Shown here: positions 46,845 to 55,876 of the stretch, piece after piece
Position numbering within the stretch: the first letter of the stretch is position 1
How the letters are laid out: every line of letters begins with the position of its first letter
Assembly: GCF_029210485.1 (NCBI RefSeq)
Contig: NZ_JARGET010000023.1
Coordinates: 86,256 to 150,255, forward strand
Origin: Hoeflea sp. YIM 152468
GTDB taxonomy: Bacteria; Pseudomonadota; Alphaproteobacteria; Rhizobiales; Rhizobiaceae
Direction: 5' to 3'
Length of the DNA: 64,000 nucleotides
Program-made: the position numbers and the translations under genes
Notes under the pieces: generated by a model
The model's database searches: none
What the model saw: the letters and a program-made list of their open reading frames with translations, nothing else
Told to the model about the DNA's origin: nothing

Positions 46845-48071
46845 ATGGATCTGGGAATCACGCAGAAGCTGCACCCCATTCTCGACGCCGTGCGCGACAT
46901 GGTCCGCAATGAGATCATGCCGCTGGATGAACAGTTTCTCGCCGAAGTCGGGTTGAACGGCGACCGCTGGAGCTATTCGGCGCGGCAGACCGAAATTCTC
47001 GACGGCCTGAAGGCCACGGCCAAGGCGCGGGGTCTGTGGAACCTGTGGCGCACCCGCGGCGAGGAGGCATTGACCACGGTTGAATATGCCTATCTGGCCG
47101 AGGAAATGGGCAAGGCGCATCTGGGGGCGGAAAGCTTCAACTGTTCGGCGCCCGACACCGGCAACATGGAAGTGCTCGACCGCTACGCGACGCCCGATCA
47201 CAAGCAGCAATGGCTCGAGCCACTGCTCAGTGGCGATATCCGCTCGGCCTACCTGATGACCGAGCCCGATGTGGCGTCGTCCGATGCCACGAATGTTTCC
47301 ATGTCCTGTGTCCGCGACGGCGAGCATTATGTGCTCAATGGCGAGAAATGGTGGGCTTCGGGTGCCGGCGATCCGCGCTGCAAGATCTACATCGTCATGG
47401 TCCGGACCGGCGGCGATGACATGCCCAAACATGCACGCCATTCGATGATCCTGGTGTCGGCCGACACCGCCGGAATAGACAAGCTGCGGCCAATGCAGGT
47501 TTACGGCCAGGACGACGCACCGCACGGCCATTTCCATCTCCGCTTCACAGACGTCCGGGTGCCTGCCAGCAATCTTCTGGTCGGCGAAGGCAAGGGCTTC
47601 GAGATCGCGCAAGGCAGGCTTGGACCGGGACGGATCCATCATTGCATGCGCGCCATCGGTCAGGCTGAAATGGCCCTCGAACTGATGTGCAAGCGGGCGC
47701 TGGAGCGCGAAGCCTTCGGCAAGAAGCTGGCCCAGCTCGGCGCGAATTACGACATCATCGCCGAATGCCGCATGGATATCGAAATGGCGCGGCTCTTGTG
47801 CCTGAAGGCGGCCTGGATGATGGATCAGGGCGATGCCCGTGCCGCGGCCCCCTGGATCAGCCAGATCAAGGTGATTGCGCCGCGTGTCGCGCTCAAGGTG
47901 ACCGATGAGGCGGCGCAGATGTTTGGCGGTCAGGGTATCTCCCAGGACACGCCGCTGGCGCGGATGTGGACACATTTGCGCACGCTTCGCCTCGCCGATG
48001 GACCCGATGCGGTGCACCGCCGCCAGGTCGCCCGCACCGAGCTCAGGCGGTACACCCAGGAAAAGGTCTGA
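46845..48071 (+). CDS. Acyl-CoA dehydrogenase, ACAD11-like
   Basis: 408 residues. YLMTEPDVASSDATNVSMSC and the C-terminal GQGISQDTPLARMWTHLRTLRLADGPDAVHR mark the ACAD10/11/LvaC branch, where Asp replaces the usual catalytic Glu. AGGAG eight bases upstream supports ATG 46845. Divergent from the SDR/APH pair over a 198-base region containing the palindrome TCAGC-CAATT-GCTGA (46781-46795). The three proteins together resemble the split 4-hydroxyacyl-CoA module; see findings. Confidence 0.9.
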   Translation: MDLGITQKLHPILDAVRDMVRNEIMPLDEQFLAEVGLNGDRWSYSARQTEILDGLKATAKARGLWNLWRTRGEEALTTVEYAYLAEEMGKAHLGAESFNCSAPDTGNMEVLDRYATPDHKQQWLEPLLSGDIRSAYLMTEPDVASSDATNVSMSCVRDGEHYVLNGEKWWASGAGDPRCKIYIVMVRTGGDDMPKHARHSMILVSADTAGIDKLRPMQVYGQDDAPHGHFHLRFTDVRVPASNLLVGEGKGFEIAQGRLGPGRIHHCMRAIGQAEMALELMCKRALEREAFGKKLAQLGANYDIIAECRMDIEMARLLCLKAAWMMDQGDARAAAPWISQIKVIAPRVALKVTDEAAQMFGGQGISQDTPLARMWTHLRTLRLADGPDAVHRRQVARTELRRYTQEKV

Positions 48072-48077
48072 ACCCCG

Positions 48078-48209
48078 ATGAAAGCCATCGTCTGCACGAG
48101 CTACGGCCGGCTCTATGATGTGGAGTATCGCGACCTGCCCAATCCCCCGCCCGGCGGCGCCAAGCGCCGTCGGCACGACCAATCTGACGCGCTAAGGACC
48201 GATCCATGA
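48078..48209 (+). pseudogene. 5' remnant of NADPH:quinone oxidoreductase gene
   Basis: A 43-codon frame starting MKAIVCTSYGRLYDVEYRDL and continuing PNPPPGG matches the first ~27 residues of zinc-independent NADPH:quinone oxidoreductases (COG0604), then turns to KRRRHDQSDALRTDP, which is out of family, and stops. The stop overlaps the next ATG (ATGA). The rest of the gene (~300 codons) is absent, so this looks like a deletion remnant. Only six bases separate it from the acyl-CoA dehydrogenase, where intact copies usually follow in relatives. Confidence 0.75.
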
Positions 48210-49243
48210 CCCTGCCCGCCCGCATCAATGCCCTGATCTTGAAAAACGACGGTTTCGCCGCCACGCGCACCGGCGCCGGGATCGACTCGCTTGATCCCTA
48301 TCTCAGTTTTTCCACCCTGCCGCTGCCCCAACCCCACGCCGGCCAGGTTCTGGTCAAGTTGCGCATGGCCTCGGTCAATCCGTCCGATCTCTACTTCATC
48401 AAGGGCGAGTACGGCCAGGCCCGGGTCAAGGGCGCTGCCGCCGGCTTTGAGGGAGTGGGCGACGTGATCGACGGCAAAGGGCTTCATGCGCGCTATCTCA
48501 AGGGCAAGCGGGTGGCCTTTGTCGGCGGCGTCAGCGGCTCGGGCGCCTGGGCCGAATACATCGTTGTTCCGGCCGCCACCTGCGTGGTGGTCAAGCCCGC
48601 GATGCGCGATGAAGACGCGGCCGGCCATGTGGTCAATCCGGTGACTGCCTGGACCATGTTCGACATCGTCAAAAAATCAGGCTCGAAAAGCTTTGTCTTT
48701 ACCGCCGCCTTCTCCCAACTCGGCAAGCTGATGGCGGGGCTGGCGCGCGACAATGGCTACGCCATGATCGCCGTCATCCGCAAAGACAGCCAGGCGGCTC
48801 ACCTGAAAGCGCTCGGCGCCAAGCATGTGCTGATCCAGTCCGATCCGGACTTTGCCGCAAAACTGGCCGCCTTGATGGCCTCGGAAAAACCCCGCATCCT
48901 GCTGGATGCGGTGGCCAACCAGTTGGCCGCCGACATTTTCACGGCGATGCCGGCCCGTGCCCGCTGGGTGATTTATGGCAAGCTCGACACCGAAACCCCG
49001 GTCATCAGCGAACCGGGGCAGTTCATTTTCATGGACAAGAAAATCGAGGGGTATTGGCTGAGCAAATGGTTCAGGAACGCGTCCTGGCTTGAAAAGATCA
49101 AGGCCCTTCGCGCGGTCCAGAACCGTTTCATCTCCGGCGCCTGGAAGACAGAAGTGGTGGCAACGGTGAAGCTTTCGGACGCGATGCAGGATCTGCCCGA
49201 CGCGCTGAAGCTCGGCGACGGCAAGGTGATGATCGTGCCCTGA
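48206..49243 (+). CDS. MDR-family zinc-binding-type quinone/enoyl reductase
   Basis: 345 residues, medium-chain dehydrogenase/reductase fold. GroES-like N-half (HAGQVLVKLRMASVNPSDLYFIKGEYG) and nucleotide half with FVFTAAFSQLGKLMAGLARDNGYAMIAVIRKD. The catalytic zinc ligands of ADH are not evident, so it is of the quinone-oxidoreductase type. AAGGA seven bases before ATG 48206 lies inside the remnant, so it is translated independently. Substrate unknown. Confidence 0.85.
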   Translation: MTLPARINALILKNDGFAATRTGAGIDSLDPYLSFSTLPLPQPHAGQVLVKLRMASVNPSDLYFIKGEYGQARVKGAAAGFEGVGDVIDGKGLHARYLKGKRVAFVGGVSGSGAWAEYIVVPAATCVVVKPAMRDEDAAGHVVNPVTAWTMFDIVKKSGSKSFVFTAAFSQLGKLMAGLARDNGYAMIAVIRKDSQAAHLKALGAKHVLIQSDPDFAAKLAALMASEKPRILLDAVANQLAADIFTAMPARARWVIYGKLDTETPVISEPGQFIFMDKKIEGYWLSKWFRNASWLEKIKALRAVQNRFISGAWKTEVVATVKLSDAMQDLPDALKLGDGKVMIVP

Positions 49244-49413
49244 GCTGCCGCTGTGATTAAGTCTTTACATTAGAATATCACTGTATGCTGATGTGATCAT
49301 TGAACCTTCCATCCTTCTTCATGTGAAAGATGAAGTGGCGGCGATTTCCAGATCACTGTGAAACTTTCCATTGGCCGATGCCGTCCTATCTTTAGCACCA
49401 AGGAGGCCTGCCC

Positions 49414-49842
49414 ATGACCCGTCCATTGCTCTCGCTGCTGACCGCATCGCTGCTTGTGCTGCTGGCCGGGCTGGCGCCGGCCCGTGCCGATGATGCGGCC
49501 ACGGCGCGCAGCGTCATTGAAAATCAGATCAATGCCTTTCTGTCTGACGACATGGCGGCGGCCTATGCCCTGGCATCGCCGTCGATCCAGCGCCTGTACC
49601 CGGATCCGGCCCGGTTCTTCGACATGGTCAAGCGCGGCTACCAGCCGGTCTACCGTCCCGGCAACTTCGCCTTTGGCCGCTCCAAGGCGGCACAAGACGG
49701 CTCCGACATGATCCAGGAAGTCATCATCCAGGGGGCCGATGGACAGGATTGGACCGCGCTCTATGCACTCGAACGCCAGCCCGATGGCTCGTTCAGGATC
49801 AACGGCGTGCAGATGATCAAGGCCGCCGCCCCGCAAACCTGA
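49414..49842 (+). CDS. DUF4864 exported protein
   Basis: 142 residues with a signal peptide (MTRPLLSLLTASLLVLLAGLAPARA) followed by a single DUF4864 domain: VIENQINAFLSDDMAAAYALASPSIQRLYPDPARFFDMVKRGYQPVYRP. The fold is NTF2-like, periplasmic, of unknown function. AAGGAGG seven bases upstream of ATG 49414 is the strongest ribosome binding site in this part. Confidence 0.88.
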   Translation: MTRPLLSLLTASLLVLLAGLAPARADDAATARSVIENQINAFLSDDMAAAYALASPSIQRLYPDPARFFDMVKRGYQPVYRPGNFAFGRSKAAQDGSDMIQEVIIQGADGQDWTALYALERQPDGSFRINGVQMIKAAAPQT

Positions 49843-50097
49843 CTGGGCCGGCACGGCCGCCTGCCCCCAGTCCCGACTACCAGTCCAGGCCGCCGGATAT
49901 GACACCGGTGGGGAGCATCAGGCCAAGATGATTGACTCCCCGCCTGGGTGGAACCAAGCTGAAGATTCGGCGTTGAGCCGGCAGCGGCATGGACCAGGAA
50001 ATTGGCCGTGCCAGAGCCTGGCTTCAACCTATGCCTGTTGCTGCAGGCGGGCGGGCAATCATCGGCTCTGCCGGCAGCAGAAGATCGGAGAATTGCA

Positions 50098-50580
50098 GTG
50101 AGCGTCGCCTTTACCAAGGAAGAAAGCACCGAAACCGCGTCGGAAACCATGCTGCCCGACCGGCCGATTTCAGCCAATCCCAATCTGGTGACGCTCACCG
50201 GGTTGAAGCAGATACAGACCCATCTCGAAGAGGCCCGCGCGGCCTTTGAGGCCGCGAACTGCATCGAGGACGTCAACGAGCGCCGCCGCCAGCAGGCGAG
50301 CCCCTTGCGCGACGCGCGCTATTTCGCCGAACGGGTGCGCAGCGCCCAATTGATGCCCGATCCGATCTCCCATGACACCATCGCCTTTGGCGCCACCGTC
50401 ACCTATTGCCGCGACGACAAGCCGCCGCAGACCTACCGCATTGTCGGCGAGGACGAAGCCGACCCCAAGTCCGGCACCATTTCCTTCGCCTCGCCGGTGG
50501 CGCGCGCGCTGATGGGGAAACGCGTCGGCGATGTGGTCGAGGTCGGCGAGCAGGAACTCGAGGTGATGGCAATCTCGTAA
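50098..50580 (+). CDS. GreA/GreB-like transcription factor, divergent tip
   Basis: 160 residues from GTG 50098 (CGGAG seven bases upstream). The C-terminal domain is GreA-like (FGATVTYCRDDKPPQTYRIVGEDEADPKSGTISFASPVARALMGKRVGDVVEV). The N-terminal helical hairpin is present, but the tip that in GreA carries GDLSENAEY with catalytic acidic residues reads ASPLRDARYFAERV, so Mg2+ chelation in the polymerase active site is doubtful. It may modulate polymerase without stimulating transcript cleavage, as Gfh1 or Rnk-type proteins do. It is not the main GreA. Confidence 0.85.
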   Translation: MSVAFTKEESTETASETMLPDRPISANPNLVTLTGLKQIQTHLEEARAAFEAANCIEDVNERRRQQASPLRDARYFAERVRSAQLMPDPISHDTIAFGATVTYCRDDKPPQTYRIVGEDEADPKSGTISFASPVARALMGKRVGDVVEVGEQELEVMAIS

Positions 50581-50758
50581 GTCCGGTGACAGATAGGATC
50601 TTGAGACCATGGGTCCCGGCCAATTCCGCGAACGGCACGCCAGAGCGATCCCGCGCGCCATCACAATCGATTTCCCCCTGTCCCTAAATCCGCTATGACT
50701 GATGCCCCGTGCGGCAAATCGCCGTGACCATCGCCCGATGTCCAAGGAACTGTCGACC

Positions 50759-51091
50759 ATGCGAATTCGTCCTCTCCTGCTGCCCATCCTTGCCGTTGTC
50801 CTGTCAGCCTGCACCACCGCCTCGGTTGCGTCCAACCCGATCGAGGCGCGCTGGAACGGCAAGTCGGCGGGTGATTTCTTTGCCGCTTTCGGCCCTCAGG
50901 TGTCCGATACTTCAGGTCCCGGCGGCACGACGCTCTACACCTGGCGCGGCGGCTTTGGCAGCGGCAGACCCTGCACCGTCCAACTGACAGTCGGCAAGGA
51001 TTACACGATCAGAAGTATCCAGGCCGTCTCCGACCGGCGCGATCCCAAGGGCGGCCCGAGCCATTGCGAAAAGACCCTCGACGCGGCTTGA
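50759..51091 (+). CDS. Small lipoprotein, unknown
   Basis: 110 residues. Signal peptide with lipobox LSAC (Cys18). Mature part: NPIEARWNGKSAGDFFAAFGPQVSDT then YTWRGG and two cysteines (PCTVQL, SHCEKT) that may form a disulfide. The WxGxSxxxFFxxFGxP pattern recalls the SmpA/OmlA-like or Rickettsial surface-lipoprotein fold, but the match is weak. AAGGA precedes ATG 50759. Likely outer-membrane or periplasmic. Confidence 0.75.
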   Translation: MRIRPLLLPILAVVLSACTTASVASNPIEARWNGKSAGDFFAAFGPQVSDTSGPGGTTLYTWRGGFGSGRPCTVQLTVGKDYTIRSIQAVSDRRDPKGGPSHCEKTLDAA

Positions 51092-51119
51092 GGCTGGCTG
51101 AACCGTCTGATGAATCCGG

Positions 51120-51240
51120 TCATGCCGGACCCCGATCCGGGTATCCAGTCAGCCCAAGCTTTTGGGCTGGAGTACTCATTTGACCCGGCGGACGCCGGGT
51201 CGACGGATCCGGGCTCGTGGGCCGGGATAACGAGGAATGA
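51120..51240. repeat. Intergenic palindromic repeat, alphaproteobacterial type
   Basis: A composite of palindromes: CCGGACCCCGATCCGG (51125-51140), AGCCCAAGCTTTTGGGCT (51151-51168), and GACCCGGC/GCCGGGTC (51182-51189 and 51194-51201), followed by GGATCCGGGCTCGTGGGCC. Related GGATCCGGGTC-type units are dispersed in many alphaproteobacterial genomes. It sits downstream of tgt (minus strand) and of the lipoprotein gene. A degenerate similar unit is visible near 11274-11296. Confidence 0.65.
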
Positions 51241-51280
51241 AGGGGCGCTGCCGCAAGTTTGAGACCGTATCGCGGGCGCC

Positions 51281-52414
51281 CTACCCCAGCGGCGGAATAT
51301 CGCCGCGGGCCCAGCGCTCTTGCGTTTCGGCGGAAAATTCCTCGAAGCGCTGCGCCTCGATTGACGCGCGGATCCCCGCCATCAGGTCCTGGTAGTAACT
51401 CAGATTGTTCCAGGTAATCAGCATCATGCCCAGGATCTCGTTGGAGCGGACCAGGTGGTGCAGATAGGCCCGCGAATAATCGCGCGCCGCCGGGCATGCG
51501 CTTTCCGCGTCCAGCGGCCGATGATCTTCGGCGTGCCGCGCATTCTTGATGTTGATCTTGCCGTGGCGGGTGAAGGCCAGGCCATGGCGGCCGGCCCGTG
51601 TCGGCATCACGCAATCGAACATGTCGATGCCGCGGCCGACGGATTTGAGCATGTCGTCGGGCGTGCCCACCCCCATCAGGTAACGCGGCTTTTCAGAAGG
51701 CAGCAGCGGACAGGTGACATCGAGCATGTCGAGCATCACCGCCTGCGGCTCGCCCACGGCAAGGCCGCCGACGGCATAGCCCTTGAGGTCGAGCCCGGCC
51801 AATGCCTGTGCTGACCGCTCCCTGAGCAGGGGAGTGTCGCCACCCTGGACAATGCCGAACATCGCCTTGCCAGGCTGGTCGCCAAAGGCGGACTTGCAGC
51901 GGTCGGCCCAGCGCAGCGACATCTCCATGGCGCGTTCGATCTCGGTTCCGCTGGCGGGCAGCCGCACGCATTCATCGAGCTGCATCTGAATGTCGGAGCC
52001 CAGGAGTCCCTGGATCTCGATCGAGCGCTCCGGGCTCATCTCGTGGCGCGAGCCGTCGATGTGCGATTGAAACGTGACCCCCTGCTCGGTGATCTTTCTG
52101 AGCGCCGACAACGACATCACCTGGAAACCGCCGGAATCGGTCAGGATCGGGTGCTCCCAGCGGGCAAATTGGTGCAAGCCGCCAAGCCGCGCCATCCGTT
52201 CGGCGCCGGGGCGCAGCATCAGATGATAGGTGTTGCCCAGAATGATGTCGGCGCCGGTGCCCCGGACCTGGTCCATATACATCGCCTTGACCGTGCCGCC
52301 GGTGCCGACCGGCATGAAGGCCGGCGTCCGAATGGCGCCACGCGGCATCGAGATCTCGCCGCGCCGTGCCTTGCCGTCGGTGGCCAGAAGCTTGAACTGG
52401 AAGGTCTCGGTCAT
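51281..52414 (-). CDS. tgt: tRNA-guanine transglycosylase
   Basis: Exchanges guanine 34 of tRNAs for preQ1 in queuosine synthesis. 377 residues. The nucleophile Asp lies in [13 protein letters not shown] and the other catalytic Asp in [13 protein letters not shown]; the substrate loop [13 protein letters not shown] is present. No Cys-x-Cys-x2-Cys zinc site can be called with certainty, though [16 protein letters not shown] at the C-terminus fits its position. Coupled to the upstream phosphatase-like gene by ATGA. Confidence 0.96.
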   Translation of the reverse strand: MTETFQFKLLATDGKARRGEISMPRGAIRTPAFMPVGTGGTVKAMYMDQVRGTGADIILGNTYHLMLRPGAERMARLGGLHQFARWEHPILTDSGGFQVMSLSALRKITEQGVTFQSHIDGSRHEMSPERSIEIQGLLGSDIQMQLDECVRLPASGTEIERAMEMSLRWADRCKSAFGDQPGKAMFGIVQGGDTPLLRERSAQALAGLDLKGYAVGGLAVGEPQAVMLDMLDVTCPLLPSEKPRYLMGVGTPDDMLKSVGRGIDMFDCVMPTRAGRHGLAFTRHGKINIKNARHAEDHRPLDAESACPAARDYSRAYLHHLVRSNEILGMMLITWNNLSYYQDLMAGIRASIEAQRFEEFSAETQERWARGDIPPLG

Positions 52415-53010
52415 GTCAAAGTCGCCTGTTGCGGGTCATTGAGGATTTCCATTGGCTGCCAGCCATGGCGCAGTGTGAGCGTCTGCCGCGCGAAGGCAAA
52501 GACATTGCCGCCGCCAGCAGGCTGACCCCGGATCCTGTGGATTGGCCAGCCTGCCAGATGGCACATCAGCAAGGTGCCGACACCACCGTGACCGACCAGC
52601 AGCACATCGCCCTCGGGCGCGTCGTCGAGCACGGCCAAAGTCTCGGCGACGATGCGGGCTTGCGCGTCCACCGCCCGTTCCCAGCCGCGGACGCTCTGCT
52701 CGGGGCTGGCAAAGAACTGATCGGCGACAGCCTCGAACTCGTCGGGCGGCAGATAGCCGGTGGCGGTGCGGTCGTTCTCGTGCATTGTGTCGCGCACGAT
52801 GAGGTCAAGCCCGAGCGCTTCGGCAAGCGGTTGCGCGGTCTCGATCGCCTTGGTCTCGGCGCTCGAGACAATGCTTGCCGTGTCCTGCAAGGCCGCCGCG
52901 GCGACAATCGATCTGACGCGGGCACGCCCGACCTCATTGAGCCCCCAGCGCTCCACCGCCACCAGCGGATCGATCCGCACCTGCGGGTGGCAGAGATAGC
53001 GGACGATCAT
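52411..53010 (-). CDS. Histidine phosphatase-superfamily protein
   Basis: 199 residues. The fold is phosphoglycerate-mutase-like: [15 protein letters not shown], an Asp/Glu region in [13 protein letters not shown] and the second His in [18 protein letters not shown]. The first motif, normally RHG, reads CHPQ in RYLCHPQV, so the leading Arg is replaced by Cys while the nucleophile His is kept. It lies between tgt and queA with ATGA overlaps on both sides, so it is co-translated with queuosine genes. Activity unknown. Confidence 0.85.
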   Translation of the reverse strand: MIVRYLCHPQVRIDPLVAVERWGLNEVGRARVRSIVAAAALQDTASIVSSAETKAIETAQPLAEALGLDLIVRDTMHENDRTATGYLPPDEFEAVADQFFASPEQSVRGWERAVDAQARIVAETLAVLDDAPEGDVLLVGHGGVGTLLMCHLAGWPIHRIRGQPAGGGNVFAFARQTLTLRHGWQPMEILNDPQQATLT

Positions 53011-54089
53011 GGCATGCTGTCCCGGCGAAACAGCAGGCTGGCGTCGCCATAGGAATAGAACCGGTAATGCGCATTGATGGCATGGGTGTAGGCTGTGCGC
53101 ATGGTCTCAAGCCCACTGAAGGCCGCAACCAGCATGAACAGCGTCGAGCGCGGCAGATGGAAATTGGTCATCAGCACATCGACAGCGCGAAAGCGGTAGC
53201 CGGGCGTGATGAAGATGCCGGTCGGGCCGGACCATTCATGCACCGTGCCGTCCTCGCCGGTGGCGCTTTCCAAAAGCCTCAGCGACGTGGTGCCGACCGA
53301 GACGATCCGTCCGCCACGCGCATGCACGGCGTTCAGTGCCTCGGCGGTTTGGGCGCTGACATGGCCGATTTCCGAATGCATCAGATGTTCCGCCGTATCG
53401 TCGACCTTGACCGGCAGGAAGGTGCCGGCGCCGACATGCAGGGTGACGAAATGGCGCGAGATGCCGCGCGCATCGAGCTTGGCAAACAGCTCGGGGGTAA
53501 AGTGGAGCCCTGCGGTGGGGGCGGCCACGGCGCCGTCTTCACGCGCATAGATGGTCTGGTAGTCGCGCCGGTCCTGATCGTCCTCGCCGCGTTTGGAAGC
53601 GATATAGGGCGGCAGCGGAATGTGGCCGGTGGCCATGATCGCCTCGTCCAGCGCCGGGCCGGACAGATCGAAGATCAGCTCGATTTCACCGCCCTCGCCG
53701 CGTGTTCCCGCCGTCGCATCGAGCACGCCCGAGAGGCAGGTGGCGCCATCGCCGCCAAACGACAGCCGGTCGCCCTGCTTGATGCGCTTGCCCGGACGCA
53801 CGAACGCCTTCCAGCGGTCGGTGCCCGAGCGCATGTGCAGGGTGGCCGAGATGCGTTGCCGGTTTTCGCCGCGAATGCGGAAACCTTCGAGCTGTGCCGG
53901 AATGACCTTTGTGTCGTTGAACACCAGCGCATCGCCGGGTTCGAGCAGATCGGCCAGATCCTGAACCGAAAGATCGGCAAGCGTTCCTCCGGCATCGACA
54001 TGCAGCAGCCGGGCGCTGTCGCGCGGGTTGGCCGGCCTGAGCGCGATGCGCTCGTCGGGAAGCTCGAAGTCGAATAGGTCAACGCGCAT
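53007..54089 (-). CDS. queA: tRNA preQ1(34) S-adenosylmethionine ribosyltransferase-isomerase
   Basis: Transfers the ribosyl part of SAM onto preQ1 in tRNA to form epoxyqueuosine. 360 residues. N-terminal [24 protein letters not shown], the block [14 protein letters not shown] and the conserved [14 protein letters not shown] are typical. The downstream epoxyqueuosine reductase gene is not in the window. Part of the tgt unit. Confidence 0.97.
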   Translation of the reverse strand: MRVDLFDFELPDERIALRPANPRDSARLLHVDAGGTLADLSVQDLADLLEPGDALVFNDTKVIPAQLEGFRIRGENRQRISATLHMRSGTDRWKAFVRPGKRIKQGDRLSFGGDGATCLSGVLDATAGTRGEGGEIELIFDLSGPALDEAIMATGHIPLPPYIASKRGEDDQDRRDYQTIYAREDGAVAAPTAGLHFTPELFAKLDARGISRHFVTLHVGAGTFLPVKVDDTAEHLMHSEIGHVSAQTAEALNAVHARGGRIVSVGTTSLRLLESATGEDGTVHEWSGPTGIFITPGYRFRAVDVLMTNFHLPRSTLFMLVAAFSGLETMRTAYTHAINAHYRFYSYGDASLLFRRDSMP

Positions 54090-54158
54090 GGCAGCGCCTC
54101 ACAAAAAACGCGCGGGACGCGGGAGGCGCGCATGGCCACCCCGATCCCGCGCGTCAGA

Positions 54159-54674
54159 TTAGGCCTTGATGTCGGCTGCGACCTTGACGGAGACGATCTT
54201 GTCGGGATCGGCAACCGGCTCGCCGCGCTTGATCTTGTCGACATTGTCCATGCCGGATGTGACCTGGCCCCAGACCGTGTATTGACGGTTGAGAAAGCCG
54301 GCATCATCAAAGCAGATGAAGAACTGCGAGTTGGCCGAGTTCGGATCTTGCGAGCGCGCCATCGAGCAGGTGCCGCGGGCATGGTTCATGTTGGAGAATT
54401 CGGCCTTCAGGTCGGGCTTGTCCGACCCGCCCATGCCGGCGCGGCCGGGGTTGAAATCCTTGCCGTCCGACTTGCCGAACTTGACGTCGCCGGTCTGCGC
54501 CATGAAGCCTTCGATGACCCGGTGAAACACCACCCCGTCATAGGCGCCTTCACGGGCCAGTTCCTTGATCCGGGCGACATGGCCGGGCGCCAGGTCTGGA
54601 AGCAGTTCGATGGTCACCTGTCCCTTGGTGGTTTCCATGATCAGTGTGTTTTCGGGATCCTTGATCTCCGCCAT
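54159..54674 (-). CDS. ppiB: Peptidyl-prolyl cis-trans isomerase (cytoplasmic cyclophilin)
   Basis: 171 residues. Cyclophilin core: YDGVVFHRVIEGFMAQTGD, the catalytic Arg in FHR, and ANSQFFICFDDAGFLNRQYTVWGQV. No signal peptide, so cytoplasmic. Lies 39 bases after the exported cyclophilin and 69 before queA; a foldase role in protein maturation is expected. Confidence 0.95.
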   Translation of the reverse strand: MAEIKDPENTLIMETTKGQVTIELLPDLAPGHVARIKELAREGAYDGVVFHRVIEGFMAQTGDVKFGKSDGKDFNPGRAGMGGSDKPDLKAEFSNMNHARGTCSMARSQDPNSANSQFFICFDDAGFLNRQYTVWGQVTSGMDNVDKIKRGEPVADPDKIVSVKVAADIKA

Positions 54675-54713
54675 GGTCGTCTCCTTGGTTGTTGTCCTGA
54701 AAATAGGGGTGTG

Positions 54714-55280
54714 TCAGCCGCCGGAGCGAACCTTGATCATCCGGTCCGGGTCGGACACCGCACCGTTGTTGTTGGCGTCGCCCAGCTTGATCTTGTCGAC
54801 ATGCTCCATGCCGTCGACCACCTTGCCGACGACCGTGTAGTCGCCATTGAGGAACGTGCCGGGGGCGAGCATGATGAAGAATTGCGAGTTGGCCGAGTTG
54901 GGGTTTTGCGCGCGCGCCATCCCGACCACACCGCGATCAAACGACAGATCGGAGAATTCGGCCTTGAGATCGGGCTTGGAGGAACCGCCGGTGCCGGCGC
55001 GATGTGGCGCAAAGCCGTCTTCCATGTCGCCGAATTCAACATCGCCGGTCTGGGCCATGAAGCCCTCGATCACGCGGTGAAAGGCGACATTGTCATATTC
55101 GCCGGCCGCGCTGAGCTCCCGGAGCCGGGCGGCGTGCAGCGGCGCCACATCATCGGCGAGTTCGATGACGACGTCGCCGGTTTTCAAGGTGATAATCAGC
55201 TTGTCGGCGGCGGCGGCAAGAGAGGTCGAGACCAGGCCGAGGGCCAGGGTCGCGGCGATAAGCAGTCGTGAAGAACGCAT
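54714..55280 (-). CDS. Exported peptidyl-prolyl cis-trans isomerase
   Basis: 188 residues of the same cyclophilin family as its neighbour (the two proteins share FHRVIEGFMAQTGD, KPDLKAEFS and NPNSANSQFFI), but with an N-terminal signal peptide (MRSSRLLIAATLALGLVSTSLAAAADK), hence periplasmic. ATG 55280 has CGGAG upstream; a longer frame to 55361 would mask the signal peptide. The pair clearly arose by tandem duplication. Confidence 0.94.
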   Translation of the reverse strand: MRSSRLLIAATLALGLVSTSLAAAADKLIITLKTGDVVIELADDVAPLHAARLRELSAAGEYDNVAFHRVIEGFMAQTGDVEFGDMEDGFAPHRAGTGGSSKPDLKAEFSDLSFDRGVVGMARAQNPNSANSQFFIMLAPGTFLNGDYTVVGKVVDGMEHVDKIKLGDANNNGAVSDPDRMIKVRSGG

Positions 55281-55378
55281 GAGGGCTCCGTGAGGTGGCA
55301 GCGGCCGGGATGCTTGGTCATCCGGCGGCAATCGTTTGACACACCGCCGCGGGCTTGGCAACGCCGCGGCGCAGGGGG

Positions 55379-55876
55379 TTAGCTCTCCGACAGCCGCGCT
55401 GCAATGGCTTCTTGCACGATCGCCGGTACGAAGGGCGCGACATCGCCGCCCATCCTGGCGATTTGCCGCACAAGCGTGGCGGTGATGTGGCGGGATTCAG
55501 GATAGGCCGGAGCAAACACGGTGGTGATGGCTGGCGCCATCGTCCGGTTCATCCCCGCCATCTGCATTTCGTAATCGAGATCGGTGCCGTCGCGCAGGCC
55601 GCGAACCAGCACGCTGGCCCCCGCCGCAGCGGCTGCCTCGACCACCAGATTCTGGAAGGAAACAACGCTGACGTCGCCTGAGCGCTGCGGAAATTCGCTT
55701 CCGACCACATCGGCGATCATTCCGGCGCGGTCTTCAAACGAGAACATCGGCGTTTTGCCCGGATGCACGCCGATGCCGACAACCAGCCGGTCGCACAGTG
55801 CCAGGGACTGTTCGAGCACATGAACATGACCATTGGTCATGGGGTCGAACGACCCCGGATAAAACGCGATACGCAT
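55379..55876 (-). CDS. coaD: Phosphopantetheine adenylyltransferase
   Basis: Makes dephospho-CoA from 4'-phosphopantetheine and ATP. 165 residues. [16 protein letters not shown] gives the HxGH-type motif of the nucleotidyltransferases (here TNGH), and [20 protein letters not shown] the substrate/dimer region. ATG 55876 is preferred over an in-frame start at 55909, with GAGGGG upstream. First gene of the coaD-ppi-ppi-queA-tgt run. Confidence 0.95.
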   Translation of the reverse strand: MRIAFYPGSFDPMTNGHVHVLEQSLALCDRLVVGIGVHPGKTPMFSFEDRAGMIADVVGSEFPQRSGDVSVVSFQNLVVEAAAAAGASVLVRGLRDGTDLDYEMQMAGMNRTMAPAITTVFAPAYPESRHITATLVRQIARMGGDVAPFVPAIVQEAIAARLSES

